Below are positions 17,790-28,000 of a stretch of 64,000 nt of DNA, in pieces. Source of the DNA: Kitasatospora sp. NA04385 (GTDB taxonomy: Bacteria > Actinomycetota > Actinomycetes > Streptomycetales > Streptomycetaceae). Position numbers and translations under genes: made by a program. The DNA is taken from NCBI RefSeq assembly GCF_013364235.1, contig NZ_CP054919.1:2274810-2338809 (forward strand). Direction: 5' to 3'. The notes under the pieces are model-generated. The model was given only the letters and a program-made list of their open reading frames with translations. It was not told where the DNA came from and ran no database searches. How positions within the stretch are numbered: the stretch's first letter is position 1; each line of letters starts with the position of its first letter.

Positions 17790-18580
17790 TTGTCACTTCC
17801 CCCTTCCCCGCTGATCGACCGGCTGGTCGACCGGCTGCGCGCGGCCGGGTGCGTCTTCGCCGAGGACGAGGCCCGGCTGCTGCTGGCCGCGGCCGACGGC
17901 CCCGCCCGGCTCGACGAGATGGTCGGGCTCCGCTGCGCCGGGCACCCGCTGGAGCAGGTGGTGGGTTTCGCCGAGTTCGCCGGGGTGCGGGTCGCGCTCG
18001 CCCCCGGGGTGTTCGTGCCGCGCCGACGCAGCGAGTTCCTGGTCGAGCGGGCGGCCGCGCTGGGCGGCCCCGGCGCGGTGCTGCTCGACCTGTGCTGCGG
18101 CTCCGGCGCGATCGGCGCGGCGCTGGCCGCCCGGCTCGGCCCCGGCGTCGAACTGCACGCCGCGGACGTCGACCCGGCGGCGGTGGCCTGCGCCCGCCGC
18201 AACCTGGCGCCGTACGGCGGGCTGGTCCACCTGGGCGACCTGGACGCCCCGCTGCCGCGCACCCTGCTCGGCCGGGTCGACCTGCTGGTGGTCAACGCCC
18301 CGTACGTGCCGACCGGCGAGATCCCGCTGCTGCCCCCGGAGGCCCGCGACCACGAGCCCGCCGCGGCGCTGGACGGCGGGCGGACGGCCTGGCGGTGCAG
18401 CGCCGGGTCGCGGCGGCCGCGCCGCGCTGGCTGGCGCCCGGCGGCCGCCTGCTGATCGAGACCAGCGGGCGGCAGGCCCCGGCGACGGCCGCGCTGCTGG
18501 CCGCCCGGGGGCTGGCGGTGCGCACCGCGCAGGACGCGGAGCGGGACGCCACCGTGGTGGTCGGCCGGAGGCGTCAGTAG
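17790..18580 (+). pseudogene. HemK/PrmC-like protein N5-glutamine methyltransferase with a -1 frameshift
   Basis: S-adenosylmethionine-dependent methyltransferase related to HemK/PrmC, which methylates the Gln of release-factor GGQ motifs; this second-copy subtype has no proven target. The TTG start at 17790 follows GAGAGG. The first frame gives an N-terminal helical domain, LLDLCCGSGAIGAAL (SAM site) and VVNAPYVPTGEI, the NPPY motif with Ala in place of the first Pro. The frame then breaks at 18378-18380 inside a GGG run after AALDGG. The -1 frame continues as ADGLAVQRRVAAAAPRWL to the stop at 18580, giving the expected C-terminal GGRLLIETS strand. Adding one base restores about 263 residues. 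Either a sequencing error or a true pseudogene. The 3' end overlaps the next convergent gene by 7 bp. Confidence 0.8.
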
Positions 18581-19578
18581 CGGTAGTCGGCGGCCACCGC
18601 GAGGTGGTCGCTGGCGTCGGCCGGGAGGGTGCGGGAGTCGGTGGGGACCAGGCCGCCCTTGCTGAGGATCTGGTCGATCCGGGCGGTCGGGAAGGAGGCC
18701 GGCCAGGAGAAGCCGAAGCCGTCGCCGACCGCGCCCTGGGCGGAGCGCATCTGCGAGGTGATCGGGGCCAGGCTGCGGTCGTTCATGGTGCCGTTGAGGT
18801 CGCCGAGCAGCAGCACCCGGCCCAGCGGCTCGCGCTCGATCGCGTCGCCGAGGGCCTGCGCGCTGACGTCGCGCCGACCGGCCGTGAAGCCGCTGTCGAA
18901 CTTGACCCGCACCGAGGGCAGGTGCGCGACGTACACCGCGAGCGGGCCCCGGGGGGTGGTGACCCGGGCGCGGAAGGCCCTGGTCCAGCCCATCTTGATG
19001 TCGACCACGGACACGCCGTCGATCGGGTAGCTGGACCACAGGCCGACGGTGCCCTCCACCACGTGGTACGGGAAGGCTTCGGCCAGCCCCTTCGCGTACA
19101 CCGGGGCGGCGGACGCGGACAGCTCCTCCAGCGCGACGATCTCGGCGCCGGAGCCGGAGAGCATCCGGATGGTGCCCTGCGGGTCGTCGTTGGCGGCGGC
19201 CACGTTGTGGGTGAGCACGGTGAAGTCGCCGGGCCCGCTGCCCTTGTCGACCAGCAGCGCGCCGAACAGGTTCAGCCACACCGCGCCGGGCAGCAGCGCC
19301 GCGACCAGCGCCACCCCGGCGCGGCGCCACAGCGCGAGCGCCAGCAGCACCGGGACGCACAGGCCCAGCCAGGGCAGGAAGGTCTCCAGCAGGCTGCCCA
19401 GGTTGCCGACCGCGTTGGGCACCTGGGCGTGGCCCACCAGCACCGCGGTGACCAGCAGGCCGAGCACGGTGAGCGGCCACCCGCGCCGCCAGGCGAACCA
19501 GCGGCGCAGCCGCTCCCGCCGGCCCTCGGGCCGCTCGGGTTCCTGCACCAGTACCGCCGGGCCGTCCGCCCGCACCAT
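18574..19578 (-). CDS. Membrane-anchored endonuclease/exonuclease/phosphatase-family protein
   Basis: 334 residues from the ATG at 19578 behind GAGGAG. About 30 cytoplasmic residues are followed by three hydrophobic segments (roughly residues 35-115). The extracytoplasmic EEP domain follows: FTVLTHNVAAAN, EIVALEEL (metal-binding Glu), VYVAHLPSV, VLLLGDLNGTMNDR (catalytic Asp/Asn pair) and the C-terminal ARIDQIL with DASDHLAVAA (catalytic His). All family residues are present, so a phosphodiesterase or phosphatase is likely. The substrate is not known; this architecture is frequent in actinobacteria. Transcribed towards the methyltransferase gene. Confidence 0.85.
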   Translation of the reverse strand: MVRADGPAVLVQEPERPEGRRERLRRWFAWRRGWPLTVLGLLVTAVLVGHAQVPNAVGNLGSLLETFLPWLGLCVPVLLALALWRRAGVALVAALLPGAVWLNLFGALLVDKGSGPGDFTVLTHNVAAANDDPQGTIRMLSGSGAEIVALEELSASAAPVYAKGLAEAFPYHVVEGTVGLWSSYPIDGVSVVDIKMGWTRAFRARVTTPRGPLAVYVAHLPSVRVKFDSGFTAGRRDVSAQALGDAIEREPLGRVLLLGDLNGTMNDRSLAPITSQMRSAQGAVGDGFGFSWPASFPTARIDQILSKGGLVPTDSRTLPADASDHLAVAADYRY

Positions 19579-19764
19579 CGCCCGCTCCTCGCCGCCGCGC
19601 CCGGCCGGTCTGCCCTCCGGCCCCGTCCCCGACCTGCTCCGATCCGATTCTCGGCTCAGCCTATGACGGGATGGACGCGGCGAAGTGCCGGGAAAGTTCC
19701 GGTCCTGCACCGAACGGGGGCGAAAGCGACCGGCCCGCGCCGGACCGGGCGGGCCGGGAGGGCG

Positions 19765-20427
19765 TCAGCGCGCGGCGGACGGGGCCGCGCCGGCGCCGAT
19801 GCCCTGGAGGGCGGCGTCGACCATCTGCCGGGGCAGGTCCGGGTCCTCCAGCGGGGCGTCGTCCCACAGGACGGTGCGCAGCAGGATCGGGCCGATCAGC
19901 AGCTCGCAGAGCAGCTCGACGTCCAGGTCGGCGCGCAGTTCGCCCGCCGTGACGCCGCGCCGGACGATCTGCCGGACCAGCTCGCGGCGGGGCTGCACCA
20001 CCCGCTCCTGGTAGGTCTGCTTGAGCTCGGGCCAGGCGTTCATCTGCCCGAGCGCGGACCGGACGACCCACCGGGAGCGCTTGATCAGGCCGCGCCGGCG
20101 CATGTAGTCGACGGCGTTGATCAGGTCGTCGCGGTAGGTGGGGCCGAGCATCGGGGGCAGCGGCTCCTCCAGCCGGGCCACCACGTCCACCAGCAGGGCC
20201 TCCTTGTTGGGCCAGCGCCGGTAGATGGTGGCCTTGCCGACGCCCGCCTCGGCGGCGATCCGCTCGATAGACAGCTGGGACAGGCCGGTGCCGTCCTCCA
20301 TCAGCTTCTCCACCGCGGCGTAGATCGCCTGTTCGGCGGCCTCGCTGCGCGGGCGGCCCCGCCGCGGGGCGTCCTGCTCCGCGGCGGGGCCGTGGCACGG
20401 CTGGAGCGGAGTGTCGGCGCTCGTCAT
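19765..20427 (-). CDS. TetR-family repressor of the adjacent efflux gene
   Basis: 220 residues. After about 25 polar residues a TetR DNA-binding domain is clear: [15 protein letters not shown] then [20 protein letters not shown] with the [10 protein letters not shown] turn. The ligand-binding half contains a TetR C-terminal-type helical bundle. It follows the MFS gene by 23 bp in one operon. The palindrome at 22101-22119 in front of the MFS gene is the probable operator, implying autoregulation and induction by an exported compound (inference). Confidence 0.9.
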   Translation of the reverse strand: MTSADTPLQPCHGPAAEQDAPRRGRPRSEAAEQAIYAAVEKLMEDGTGLSQLSIERIAAEAGVGKATIYRRWPNKEALLVDVVARLEEPLPPMLGPTYRDDLINAVDYMRRRGLIKRSRWVVRSALGQMNAWPELKQTYQERVVQPRRELVRQIVRRGVTAGELRADLDVELLCELLIGPILLRTVLWDDAPLEDPDLPRQMVDAALQGIGAGAAPSAAR

Positions 20428-20450
20428 GGCCCTATTCTCCACCCTCGCGA

Positions 20451-22076
20451 TCACACCTTGGCGGTGCTCGCGCCGGAGTCCTCGCGGTCCTGCGGGCCGG
20501 CCGCCGCGGCGCCCGGGCCGCCGGGCCCGGCCGGTGCGGCGCCCTTGCCGGGCAGCAGGAGCAGCGCCAGCAGCGCGCCGAGCACGGTGACGCCGGCCGA
20601 GACGCCGGAGACCACGTGCATGGCGTGGATGAAGGCGTCCTTCGCCGGGTCGACCAGGGCGGGCAGGTGGAGCCGCTCGGCCACCCCGAGGGTGGACTCG
20701 ATCGACTCGCCGGCCCGGTCGCGGACCGGGGCCGGGACGGCGGCCAGGTGGTCGTCCATGCCGTTGCGGTAGACCGTGGACAGCAGCGCGCCGAGCACCG
20801 CGATGCCGAGCGAGCCGCCGACCTGGCGGAAGGTGTTGTTCAGCGCGGAGCCGGCGCCGGCCTTCTCGCGCGGCAGCGCGCCCATGATGGCGACGGTCAC
20901 CGGCGGCATCACGTGCGCCATGCCGGCGCCCATCACGAAGCCGAGCACGATCAGCAGCCAGATCGGGCTGGTCGCGGTCAGGAAGGCGTAGCCGAGGAAG
21001 CCGAGGGTGACCAGCAGCATGCCGCCGGCGCAGGTCAGCCGGACGCCGAACCGGTCGACCACCAGCCGGGCCCGCGGCGCGAAGACCAGCTGGGCGACGG
21101 CCAGCGGCAGCATCAGTTCGCCGGCCTCCAGGGCGCTGTAGCCGCGCACGCTCTGGGTGTAGAAGACGCCGAAGAACGAGACGCCCATCAGCGCGAAGAA
21201 CACGATGCCGACCACGCCGATCGAGGCCGAGAACACCTTGTTGCGGAACCAGGTGACGTCCAGCGCCGGGTACCGGGTGTGCTTCTCGAACAGCACGAAG
21301 GCGACCAGGGCGAGCACGCCGACCAGGGTCGGGACCCAGGCCTTCGGGTCGGTGAAGTCGGCGAGTTCGCCGCCCTTGATGATGCCGTAGATCAGCGCCA
21401 CCAGGCCGACGATGGACAGCAGCACGCCGACCGGGTCGAGCTTGCCGGGGTTGGGGTCCTTGGAGTCGGGGACGAGCCAGCCCATCAGGCCGAGCGCCAC
21501 GATCACGATCGGGACGTTGACCAGGAAGACCGAGCCCCACCAGAAGTGCTCGATCAGCAGGCCGCCGGTGATCGGGCCGATGGCGATGGCCAGGCCGACC
21601 GCGCCGGCCCAGATGCCGATCGCCTTGGGCTGCTCGTTGCGCTCGAAGACGTTCATGATGATGGCCAGCGTGGCGGGCATCACGAAGGCGCCGCCGAGGC
21701 CCATCACCGCGCGGTAGCCGATCAGTTCGCCCGGGCTGGCGGCCAGCGCGGACAGCAGCGAGCCGAGGCCGAAGACCAGCATGCCGGCCAGCAGCGTCCA
21801 CTTGCGGCCGAAGCGGTCGCCGAGCAGGCCGGCGGTGAACAGCAGGCCCGCGAAGACCAGGGTGTAGGAGTTGATCGCCCATTCCAGGTCGCTCTGGCTC
21901 GCGCCGAGGCCGACCGGGGCGGGGGTGGCGATGGTCTTCATCGCCACGTTGAGGATCGAGTTGTCGAGGACGACGACGAGCAGGGCGAGCACCAGGGTGC
22001 CCAGGATCCACCAGCGTCGGCGGTGTACGGCTTCCGGCACCCGGGGGGCCTGGACAGCTGCGGTCGGCGAGGTCAT
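20451..22076 (-). CDS. MFS drug exporter, DHA2 (EmrB/QacA) family
   Basis: Proton-driven multidrug or metabolite exporter in the cytoplasmic membrane, 541 residues, about 14 hydrophobic segments. Family motifs: [14 protein letters not shown] in helix 1 (motif D1), [15 protein letters not shown] (motif A between helices 2 and 3), and [21 protein letters not shown] at helix 5 (motif C, antiporter signature). The C-terminal 40 residues are Gly/Pro/Ala-rich. First gene of an operon with the TetR gene; the ATG at 22076 lies 24 bp from the palindromic operator. Confidence 0.92.
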   Translation of the reverse strand: MTSPTAAVQAPRVPEAVHRRRWWILGTLVLALLVVVLDNSILNVAMKTIATPAPVGLGASQSDLEWAINSYTLVFAGLLFTAGLLGDRFGRKWTLLAGMLVFGLGSLLSALAASPGELIGYRAVMGLGGAFVMPATLAIIMNVFERNEQPKAIGIWAGAVGLAIAIGPITGGLLIEHFWWGSVFLVNVPIVIVALGLMGWLVPDSKDPNPGKLDPVGVLLSIVGLVALIYGIIKGGELADFTDPKAWVPTLVGVLALVAFVLFEKHTRYPALDVTWFRNKVFSASIGVVGIVFFALMGVSFFGVFYTQSVRGYSALEAGELMLPLAVAQLVFAPRARLVVDRFGVRLTCAGGMLLVTLGFLGYAFLTATSPIWLLIVLGFVMGAGMAHVMPPVTVAIMGALPREKAGAGSALNNTFRQVGGSLGIAVLGALLSTVYRNGMDDHLAAVPAPVRDRAGESIESTLGVAERLHLPALVDPAKDAFIHAMHVVSGVSAGVTVLGALLALLLLPGKGAAPAGPGGPGAAAAGPQDREDSGASTAKV

Positions 22077-22100
22077 GCGAACAGCCTAACCCCCTTTTCA

Positions 22101-22119
22101 ATACGAGACGGTCTCGTAT
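22101..22119 (-). promoter_or_regulatory. TetR-type palindromic operator
   Basis: ATACGAGAC and GTCTCGTAT form a perfect 9-bp inverted repeat around one central base, 24 bp upstream of the MFS start codon. Size, symmetry and position are those of a TetR-family operator overlapping the promoter of the exporter-repressor operon. Confidence 0.85.
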
Positions 22120-22292
22120 CGCATGTGCGAGGGCAAGGAACGGCAAAGACTTCCCCAAGGGACCCGGCGGGCCGCGCCGGACACGACCGGGCTCCCGCGC
22201 TCTTTGCGGACGGCCCGCGGCGTGCAAGCATGGAGCCAGATCCGGGGACGCCGTACGGCGCCACGAGACGACACACACCAGGAGCCTGTTCG

Positions 22293-23171
22293 ATGAACAA
22301 CGCCTCTCCGCTTCAGCCTGCCCAGACGCCGGACGCATCCGTCGGCGCCACCCTCTACGGGGGTGTCACCAACCGCCGGATCACCGTCCGGGACCTCGCC
22401 AAGGCCAAGCGCAACGGCGAGCGCTGGGCGATGCTCACCGCCTACGACGCCCTCACCGCCGGGGTGTTCGACGAGGCCGGCATCCCCGTCCTGCTGGTCG
22501 GCGACTCGGCCGGCAACTGCCACCTCGGCTACGAGACCACCGTGCCGGTGACCATGGACCAGATGGTGATGATGTCCGCCGCCGTGGTCCGCGGCACCAA
22601 GCGCGCCCTGGTCGTCGCCGACCTGCCGTTCGGCTCCTACCAGGAGTCCCCCGCCCAGGCCATGCACAACGCGGCCCGCCTGATGAAGGAGGCCGGCGTC
22701 CAGGCCGTCAAGCTGGAGGGCGGCGAGCGCAGCGCCCGCACCATCGAGCTGCTGGTCGACGCCGGCATCCCGGTGATGGCCCACATCGGCCTCACCCCGC
22801 AGTCCGTGCACGCCTTCGGCGGCTACCCCGTCCAGGGCCGCGGCGACGAGGCCGCGCACCGGCTGCTGCGGGACGCGAAGGCCGTCCAGCAGGCCGGCGC
22901 CTTCTCGGTCGTCCTGGAGGCCGTCCCCGCCGAGCTGGCCGCGCAGGTCACCGAGCACTCCGCGATCCCCACCGTCGGCATCGGCGGCGGCCCCGGCACC
23001 GACGCGCAGGTCCTGGTCTGGACCGACTTCGCCGGCATGACGGCCGGCCGCGTCCCCAAGTTCGTCAAGCAGTACGCCGACCTGCGCTCGACGCTGACCC
23101 GGGCCGCGACCGAGTTCGCCACCGACGTCCGCGAGGGCACCTTCCCGGGCCCGGAGCACTCCTTCAGCTAG
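22293..23171 (+). CDS. panB: 3-methyl-2-oxobutanoate hydroxymethyltransferase
   Basis: First committed step of pantothenate (vitamin B5) synthesis: transfers a hydroxymethyl group from methylenetetrahydrofolate to 2-oxoisovalerate, giving ketopantoate. 292 residues from the ATG at 22293 behind CAGGAG. Family features: [19 protein letters not shown], the metal-binding LLVGDSAGN and [18 protein letters not shown], and [17 protein letters not shown]. The N-terminal 30 residues are an actinobacterial extension. Single gene, divergent from the MFS/TetR operon. Confidence 0.96.
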   Translation: MNNASPLQPAQTPDASVGATLYGGVTNRRITVRDLAKAKRNGERWAMLTAYDALTAGVFDEAGIPVLLVGDSAGNCHLGYETTVPVTMDQMVMMSAAVVRGTKRALVVADLPFGSYQESPAQAMHNAARLMKEAGVQAVKLEGGERSARTIELLVDAGIPVMAHIGLTPQSVHAFGGYPVQGRGDEAAHRLLRDAKAVQQAGAFSVVLEAVPAELAAQVTEHSAIPTVGIGGGPGTDAQVLVWTDFAGMTAGRVPKFVKQYADLRSTLTRAATEFATDVREGTFPGPEHSFS

Positions 23172-23197
23172 CGGGACGAGAGGCCCTGAAGGCCGGC

Positions 23198-23226
23198 TGA
23201 CAGCGCCGTGACAGCGGGCTGACAGC
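23198..23226 (+). promoter_or_regulatory. Three SARP-style 7-bp direct repeats before the ABC exporter operon
   Basis: TGACAGC occurs at 23198, 23209 and 23220: three identical heptamers with 4-bp spacers, period exactly 11 bp. SARP activators bind heptameric direct repeats with this spacing about 8 bp upstream of a -10 box. Here CACGGT lies at 23236-23241, nine bp past the last repeat and seven bp before the ATG at 23248, which would give a leaderless transcript. The repeats are seen; the binding protein is inferred, with the BTAD regulator at 25063-28434 the obvious candidate. An OmpR-type response regulator is an alternative. Confidence 0.7.
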
Positions 23227-23247
23227 CGGCCCCGGCACGGTGTTCCC

Positions 23248-24231
23248 ATGACACGAATCGAGCGGAACGCCGTGGAGGTCCACGGCATCGTGAAGCACTA
23301 CGGGGAGACCAAGGCCCTGGACGGGGTCGACCTGACGGTGCGCGAGGGGACGGTCCTGGGTCTGCTCGGTCCGAACGGGGCCGGGAAGACCACGCTGGTG
23401 CGGGTGCTGTCCACGCTGATCAAGCCGGACGCGGGCACCGCCTTCGTCGGCGGCTACGACGTGCTGCGCCAGCCCAAGCAGCTGCGCCGCACCATCGGAC
23501 TGACCGGCCAGTACGCCTCGGTGGACGAGCTGCTGTCCGGCTACGAGAACCTGTACCTGATCGGGCGCCTGCTCGACCTCTCCGCCAAGGCCGCCAAGGC
23601 CCGCGCCGCCGAACTGCTGGAGCGGTTCTCGCTCACCGAGGCGGCCAAGCGCCCGGCCAAGGGCTACTCCGGCGGCATGCGGCGCCGCCTCGACCTCGCC
23701 GCGTCGATGATCGGCCGCCCGAAGGTGCTGTACCTGGACGAGCCGACCACCGGCCTGGACCCGCGCACCCGCAACGAGGTGTGGGACGAGGTGCAGCGGA
23801 TGGTCGGCGAGGGCTCGACGGTGCTGCTGACCACCCAGTACATGGAGGAGGCCGAGCAGCTCGCCCACGCGCTGACCGTGATCGACAAGGGCCGGGTGAT
23901 CGCCAACGGCGGCGTCCAGGAACTGAAGGCCCAGGTCGGCGGCCAGAGCCTGCAGGTGCGGCCGACCGACCCCGCGCAGCTCGCCGAGATGGCCCGCTGC
24001 CTGCGGGAGGCGGGCATCGCAGCCACCTTCTCCGCCGAGTCGGAGCTGCTGTCGGTGCACCTGACCGACGACGCCCAACTGACCACCGTGATCGGGGTGC
24101 TGGGCACCCGCGGGTTCGGGATCGCCGGCATCGACACCAAGCTGCCCAGCCTGGACGAGGTGTTCCTGACCATCACCGGCGGCAAGTCCGCCGTCCCCGC
24201 CCGGCCGCGTGACAAGGAGCCCGTCGCATGA
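23248..24231 (+). CDS. DrrA-type ABC exporter ATP-binding protein
   Basis: ATPase of a two-component export ABC transporter, 327 residues. Walker A LLGPNGAGKTTLVRVL, Q-loop in IGLTGQYASVDELL, signature YSGGMRRRLDLA, Walker B KVLYLDEPTTGLD, H-loop-region LLTTQYMEEAEQLA (His replaced by Gln, as in DrrA). The C-terminal extension typical of daunorubicin-resistance ATPases (LPSLDEVFLTITG) is present. No ribosome site precedes the ATG, consistent with a leaderless message. It overlaps the permease gene by 4 bp (ATGA), so the two are translationally coupled. Confidence 0.93.
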   Translation: MTRIERNAVEVHGIVKHYGETKALDGVDLTVREGTVLGLLGPNGAGKTTLVRVLSTLIKPDAGTAFVGGYDVLRQPKQLRRTIGLTGQYASVDELLSGYENLYLIGRLLDLSAKAAKARAAELLERFSLTEAAKRPAKGYSGGMRRRLDLAASMIGRPKVLYLDEPTTGLDPRTRNEVWDEVQRMVGEGSTVLLTTQYMEEAEQLAHALTVIDKGRVIANGGVQELKAQVGGQSLQVRPTDPAQLAEMARCLREAGIAATFSAESELLSVHLTDDAQLTTVIGVLGTRGFGIAGIDTKLPSLDEVFLTITGGKSAVPARPRDKEPVA

Positions 24232-25055
24232 GCACCGCCACCCTGAACCCCGCTCCCGCCGCGGCCCCCGCCGGCGAGGACGACACCCGGATCGGCCTGC
24301 GGGCCAACCTGCGCCACCTGGGCGCGCTGACCCGCCGCAACCTGATGCGGATCAAGGCCGACCCCGAGTCGATGCTGGACGCGCTGCTGATCCCGGTCAT
24401 CATGATCGTGCTGTTCGTCTACGTGTTCGGCGGCGCGATGGCCCACAACCAGCACGAGTACATGCAGTACATGGTGCCCGGCCTGCTCGGCACCACCGGC
24501 CTGAACCTGGCGATGGCGCTGGGCACCGGCCTGAACACCGACTTCCAGACCGGCGTGATGGACCGCTTCCGCACCCTGCCGATCGGGCGCTCGGCGGTGC
24601 TGCTGTCGAAGATGATCGCCGAGACGCTGCGGGCGGTCGTCGCCTTCGCGGTGCTGATCGGCTTCTCGATGATCCTCGGCATGGACATCGACGGCGGCCC
24701 GCTGAAGCTGGTCGCCGCGGTCGGCCTGTCGCTGGTGTTCGGCTCCTCGCTGATGTGGGTGTCGATGCTGCTGGGCATGTCGCTGCGCAGCGCCCAGGCG
24801 GTGCAGGGCATGTCGATGCTGGTGATGATGCCGCTCCAGTTCGGCAGCTCGATCTTCGCCGACCCGACCACCATGCCGGGCTGGCTGCAGGCCTTCACCA
24901 AGCACAACCCGCTGTCCGCGCTGGCCGACGCCTGCCGGGCGCTGATCAACGACCAGCCGGTCGGCAACTCGGTCCTCACGGTGCTGATCTGGTCGGCGGC
25001 GATCACCGTGGTGACCGCGCCGCTGGCGGTGGCCCGCTTCCGCAAGCGCACCTGA
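24228..25055 (+). CDS. DrrB-type ABC-2 exporter permease
   Basis: Membrane partner of the preceding ATPase, 275 residues with six predicted membrane segments and an ABC-2 transporter domain: an N-terminal cytoplasmic RRNLMRIKADPESMLDALL before helix 1, YMQYMVPGLLGTTG, and FQTGVMDRFRTLPIGRSAVL, a hallmark of the DrrB branch. Substrates of this branch include antibiotics and lipids; none is indicated here. It ends 8 bp before the convergent regulator gene's stop. Confidence 0.92.
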   Translation: MSTATLNPAPAAAPAGEDDTRIGLRANLRHLGALTRRNLMRIKADPESMLDALLIPVIMIVLFVYVFGGAMAHNQHEYMQYMVPGLLGTTGLNLAMALGTGLNTDFQTGVMDRFRTLPIGRSAVLLSKMIAETLRAVVAFAVLIGFSMILGMDIDGGPLKLVAAVGLSLVFGSSLMWVSMLLGMSLRSAQAVQGMSMLVMMPLQFGSSIFADPTTMPGWLQAFTKHNPLSALADACRALINDQPVGNSVLTVLIWSAAITVVTAPLAVARFRKRT

Positions 25056-25062
25056 CGGTGGG

Positions 25063-28000
25063 TCAGCCGGCCCCGGGCCGGTACGACCCGGGATCGTCGA
25101 GCAGGGCGGACGCCTCACGGTGCGTGAGGCGTCCGCCCCGTTCGTACGCGGCCAGGTAGTCGTCGGCGCCGAGCAGGGCGCGGGCGGCGGCGGTGGCCCG
25201 GCCGCACTCCCAGCGCTCGGTGAACGAGCCGGGCGTGCCGCTCAGCCCCTGGTGGGCGCCGAGCAGTTCGGCCGCGCGGCGGGCGGCGCCCGGGTCGTCG
25301 TGGAGCCGGGCGTACTCGACCAGAGCGCCGGCCAGCGGGATCATCAGCATCATCGCCATGTGCTCGACGAAGACGCTGACGCCGCCCTCGGACTCGGCCA
25401 TCGTCCGGCGGCCCCCGCGGATCAGCTCCAGACCGGCCGCCGGGTCACCGGCCAGGGCCACCACCCAGCCGCGGATGCAGGCGGTGATGCCGGTGAACAC
25501 CGTGGGGACGAGGCCGCCCGGGCCCTGATCGGCGGGGAGCCCGTCGAGCGCGGCGAGCGCCTCGGCGTACGCGCCGCGCCGGGTGGCCAGGTTGCACAGC
25601 ACCAGCCGCCCGTACAGCCGGGCGCCCTCGGAGTCGGTCTCGGGGACGGCCTCGACCGCCTCGCGGACCATCCGTTCGCCGGTCTCCGGGTCGCGTTCGG
25701 CCACCACCTCGCCGAGCCGGGCCCGCATCATCGGGACCTCCTGGTAGGCGCCGAGCTGGACGGAGAGCTCGATGGCCTGCCGGAAGGCCGCCTCGGCCTG
25801 CCGGGAGTGGCCGGACTTGGTGGCGTTCTCGGCCTTGCAGGAGAGCGCGTCGGCCATGCCCCAGCGGTCGCCCAGCGCGCTGTACAGGGCCAGCGCCTCC
25901 TCGCTGTCGACGATCGCCTGGTCGAGCGAGCCGGCCAGGTCGTTGAGCAGCCGGGCGCGCAGTTGCAGGGCGAACGCCAGGTCCAGCGGGCCGCCGTGCA
26001 CCCGGGCGCCGGCCACCGCGTCGTCCATCACCACGCGGGTGCGCTCCATCTCGCCGGTGAGGAAGACCGCGAAGATCCGGCCGAGCACCGGCTGCCGGTA
26101 GGACTGCGGCAGGTCGGGGGTGTAGGTCGCCAGGACGCGCTGGGCGGTGCCCAGGGTGTCCTGGCTGTCCAGCATGCTCATGTCCCCGGAGAACAGGCTG
26201 AGCAGCCGGACGAGCACCAGTTGGCGGCGGGCCTCCTGGAGCATTTCGGGCGGCATCGGCAGCGGCGCGTCCAGCGGGCCCGCGGTGAGCGGGACGGGCG
26301 GCGGGGCGTCGTCGGCGTACGGGTCGGGGCAGAGCGCGGCGACCGCCTCGTACCAGGCGACGGACTCGTCGCGGTAGTCGCGCAGCATCCAGTAGCCCGC
26401 CATCGACAGCGCCAGGACCAGGGCCTCCTGCTCCTGGCCGGTGTCCACGGCGCGGCGCAGCGCGGCCCGGACGTTCTCCCGCTCGCGGTCGAGGCGGTCG
26501 AGTTCGTCGAGCTGCCCGGGGCCGTGCAGGTTCAGGTAGGCGGTGCGGCCGAGTTCCCGGTAGTGGGCGGTGTGGCGGCCGCCGGCCCCGGTCTCGCCGG
26601 CCTCGGTCTCGCCGGCCTCGGCGAGGCGCTCGGCGGCGTACTCGTGGATGGTCTCCAGCATCCAGTAGCGCGGCTGTTCGCCCAGCCCGGCCACCAGCAG
26701 GGACTTGTCGACCAGCGAGAGCAGCAGGTCCGCGACGTCCTCGCGGCGCACCAGTTCGCCGTCGGCGACGACCTGTTCGGCGGCCTCCAGGGTGCAGCCG
26801 CCGGCGAACACCGAGAGCCGGCGCAGCACGGCGCGCTCGCGGGTGCCCAGCAGGTCCCAGGACCAGTCGACGACGGCGCGCAGGGTCTGCTGGCGGGGCA
26901 GCAGGGTGCGCGATCCGGCGGTGAGCAGGGCGAACCGGGAGTCGAGGCGGTCGGCGAGCTGGCGGGGGGTGAGGCCGCGCAGCCGGGCGGCGGCGAGCTC
27001 GATGGCCAGCGGCAGGCCGTCCAGGCGGCGGCAGAGTTCGGCGCAGGCGTCCGGGTCCTGGTCGGTGCGGAAGCCCGGGCGGGCGGCGGCGCCGCGTTCG
27101 GCGAGCAGCCGCAGCGCGGTCGGGTCGGGCAGCGGCTCCACCGGCAGCACGGACTCGCCGGGGACGCCGAGCGGTTCGCGGCTGGTGGCGAGCACGGTGA
27201 CGCCGGGGCAGTCGGCGAGCAGCCGGTCGGCGAGGTCGGCGGCGGCCTGGACGACGTGCTCGCAGTTGTCGAGCAGCAGCAGGACGCGGCGGCGGCCGAG
27301 GTGGTCGACCAGCCGGGAGACCGGGTCCTTGCGGGCGCCCTCGATGGCCTCGGCGACGGCGCCGCCGGTGTGCAGCACCGTCTCGCGCAGGCCGAGCGCG
27401 GAGGCGACGGCGTCGGGCACGGCGGCCGGGTCGTCCAGCGGGGCGAGTTCGACCTGCCAGACGCCGCCGGGCCAGCGGGCGGCGTCCTGCTCGCGGCGGC
27501 CGGCCTCGACCGACAGCCGGGTCTTGCCGGAGCCGCCGGGGCCGGTCAGGGTGGTGAGCCGGCCGGCCGTCAGGGCGTCGGCGACGGTGGCGAGTTCGCC
27601 GTCCCGGCCGACGAAGCTGGTCCGGCCGGGGCGCAGGTTGCCGGCCGCGGGGCGGCGGGCGGCGCGGCGGGCGCGGGGCGGGCGCGGGCGCGGGGCGGGC
27701 GCGGGCGCGGGGGCGGCGACCGGCTCGGACCGCAGCAACTCCTGGTGCAGGGAGCGCAGTTCGGGCCCGGGGTCGGTGCCCAGCTCCTCGGCCAGGGTGC
27801 GCCGGATCTCCTCGTAGCGGCCGAGCGCCTCGGCGGTCCGGCCGGCGGCGCGCAGGGCGCGCAGCTGGAGGGCCTGGAGCTGCTCGTCGAAGGGGTGGTC
27901 GCGGCAGAGTTCGGCGAGCTCGGCGGTGACCTCGGCGGTGCGGCCGAGTTCCAGGGCGGCGGTCAGCCGGTGCCGGCGGGCCTCCTCGCGCTGCGCCTCC

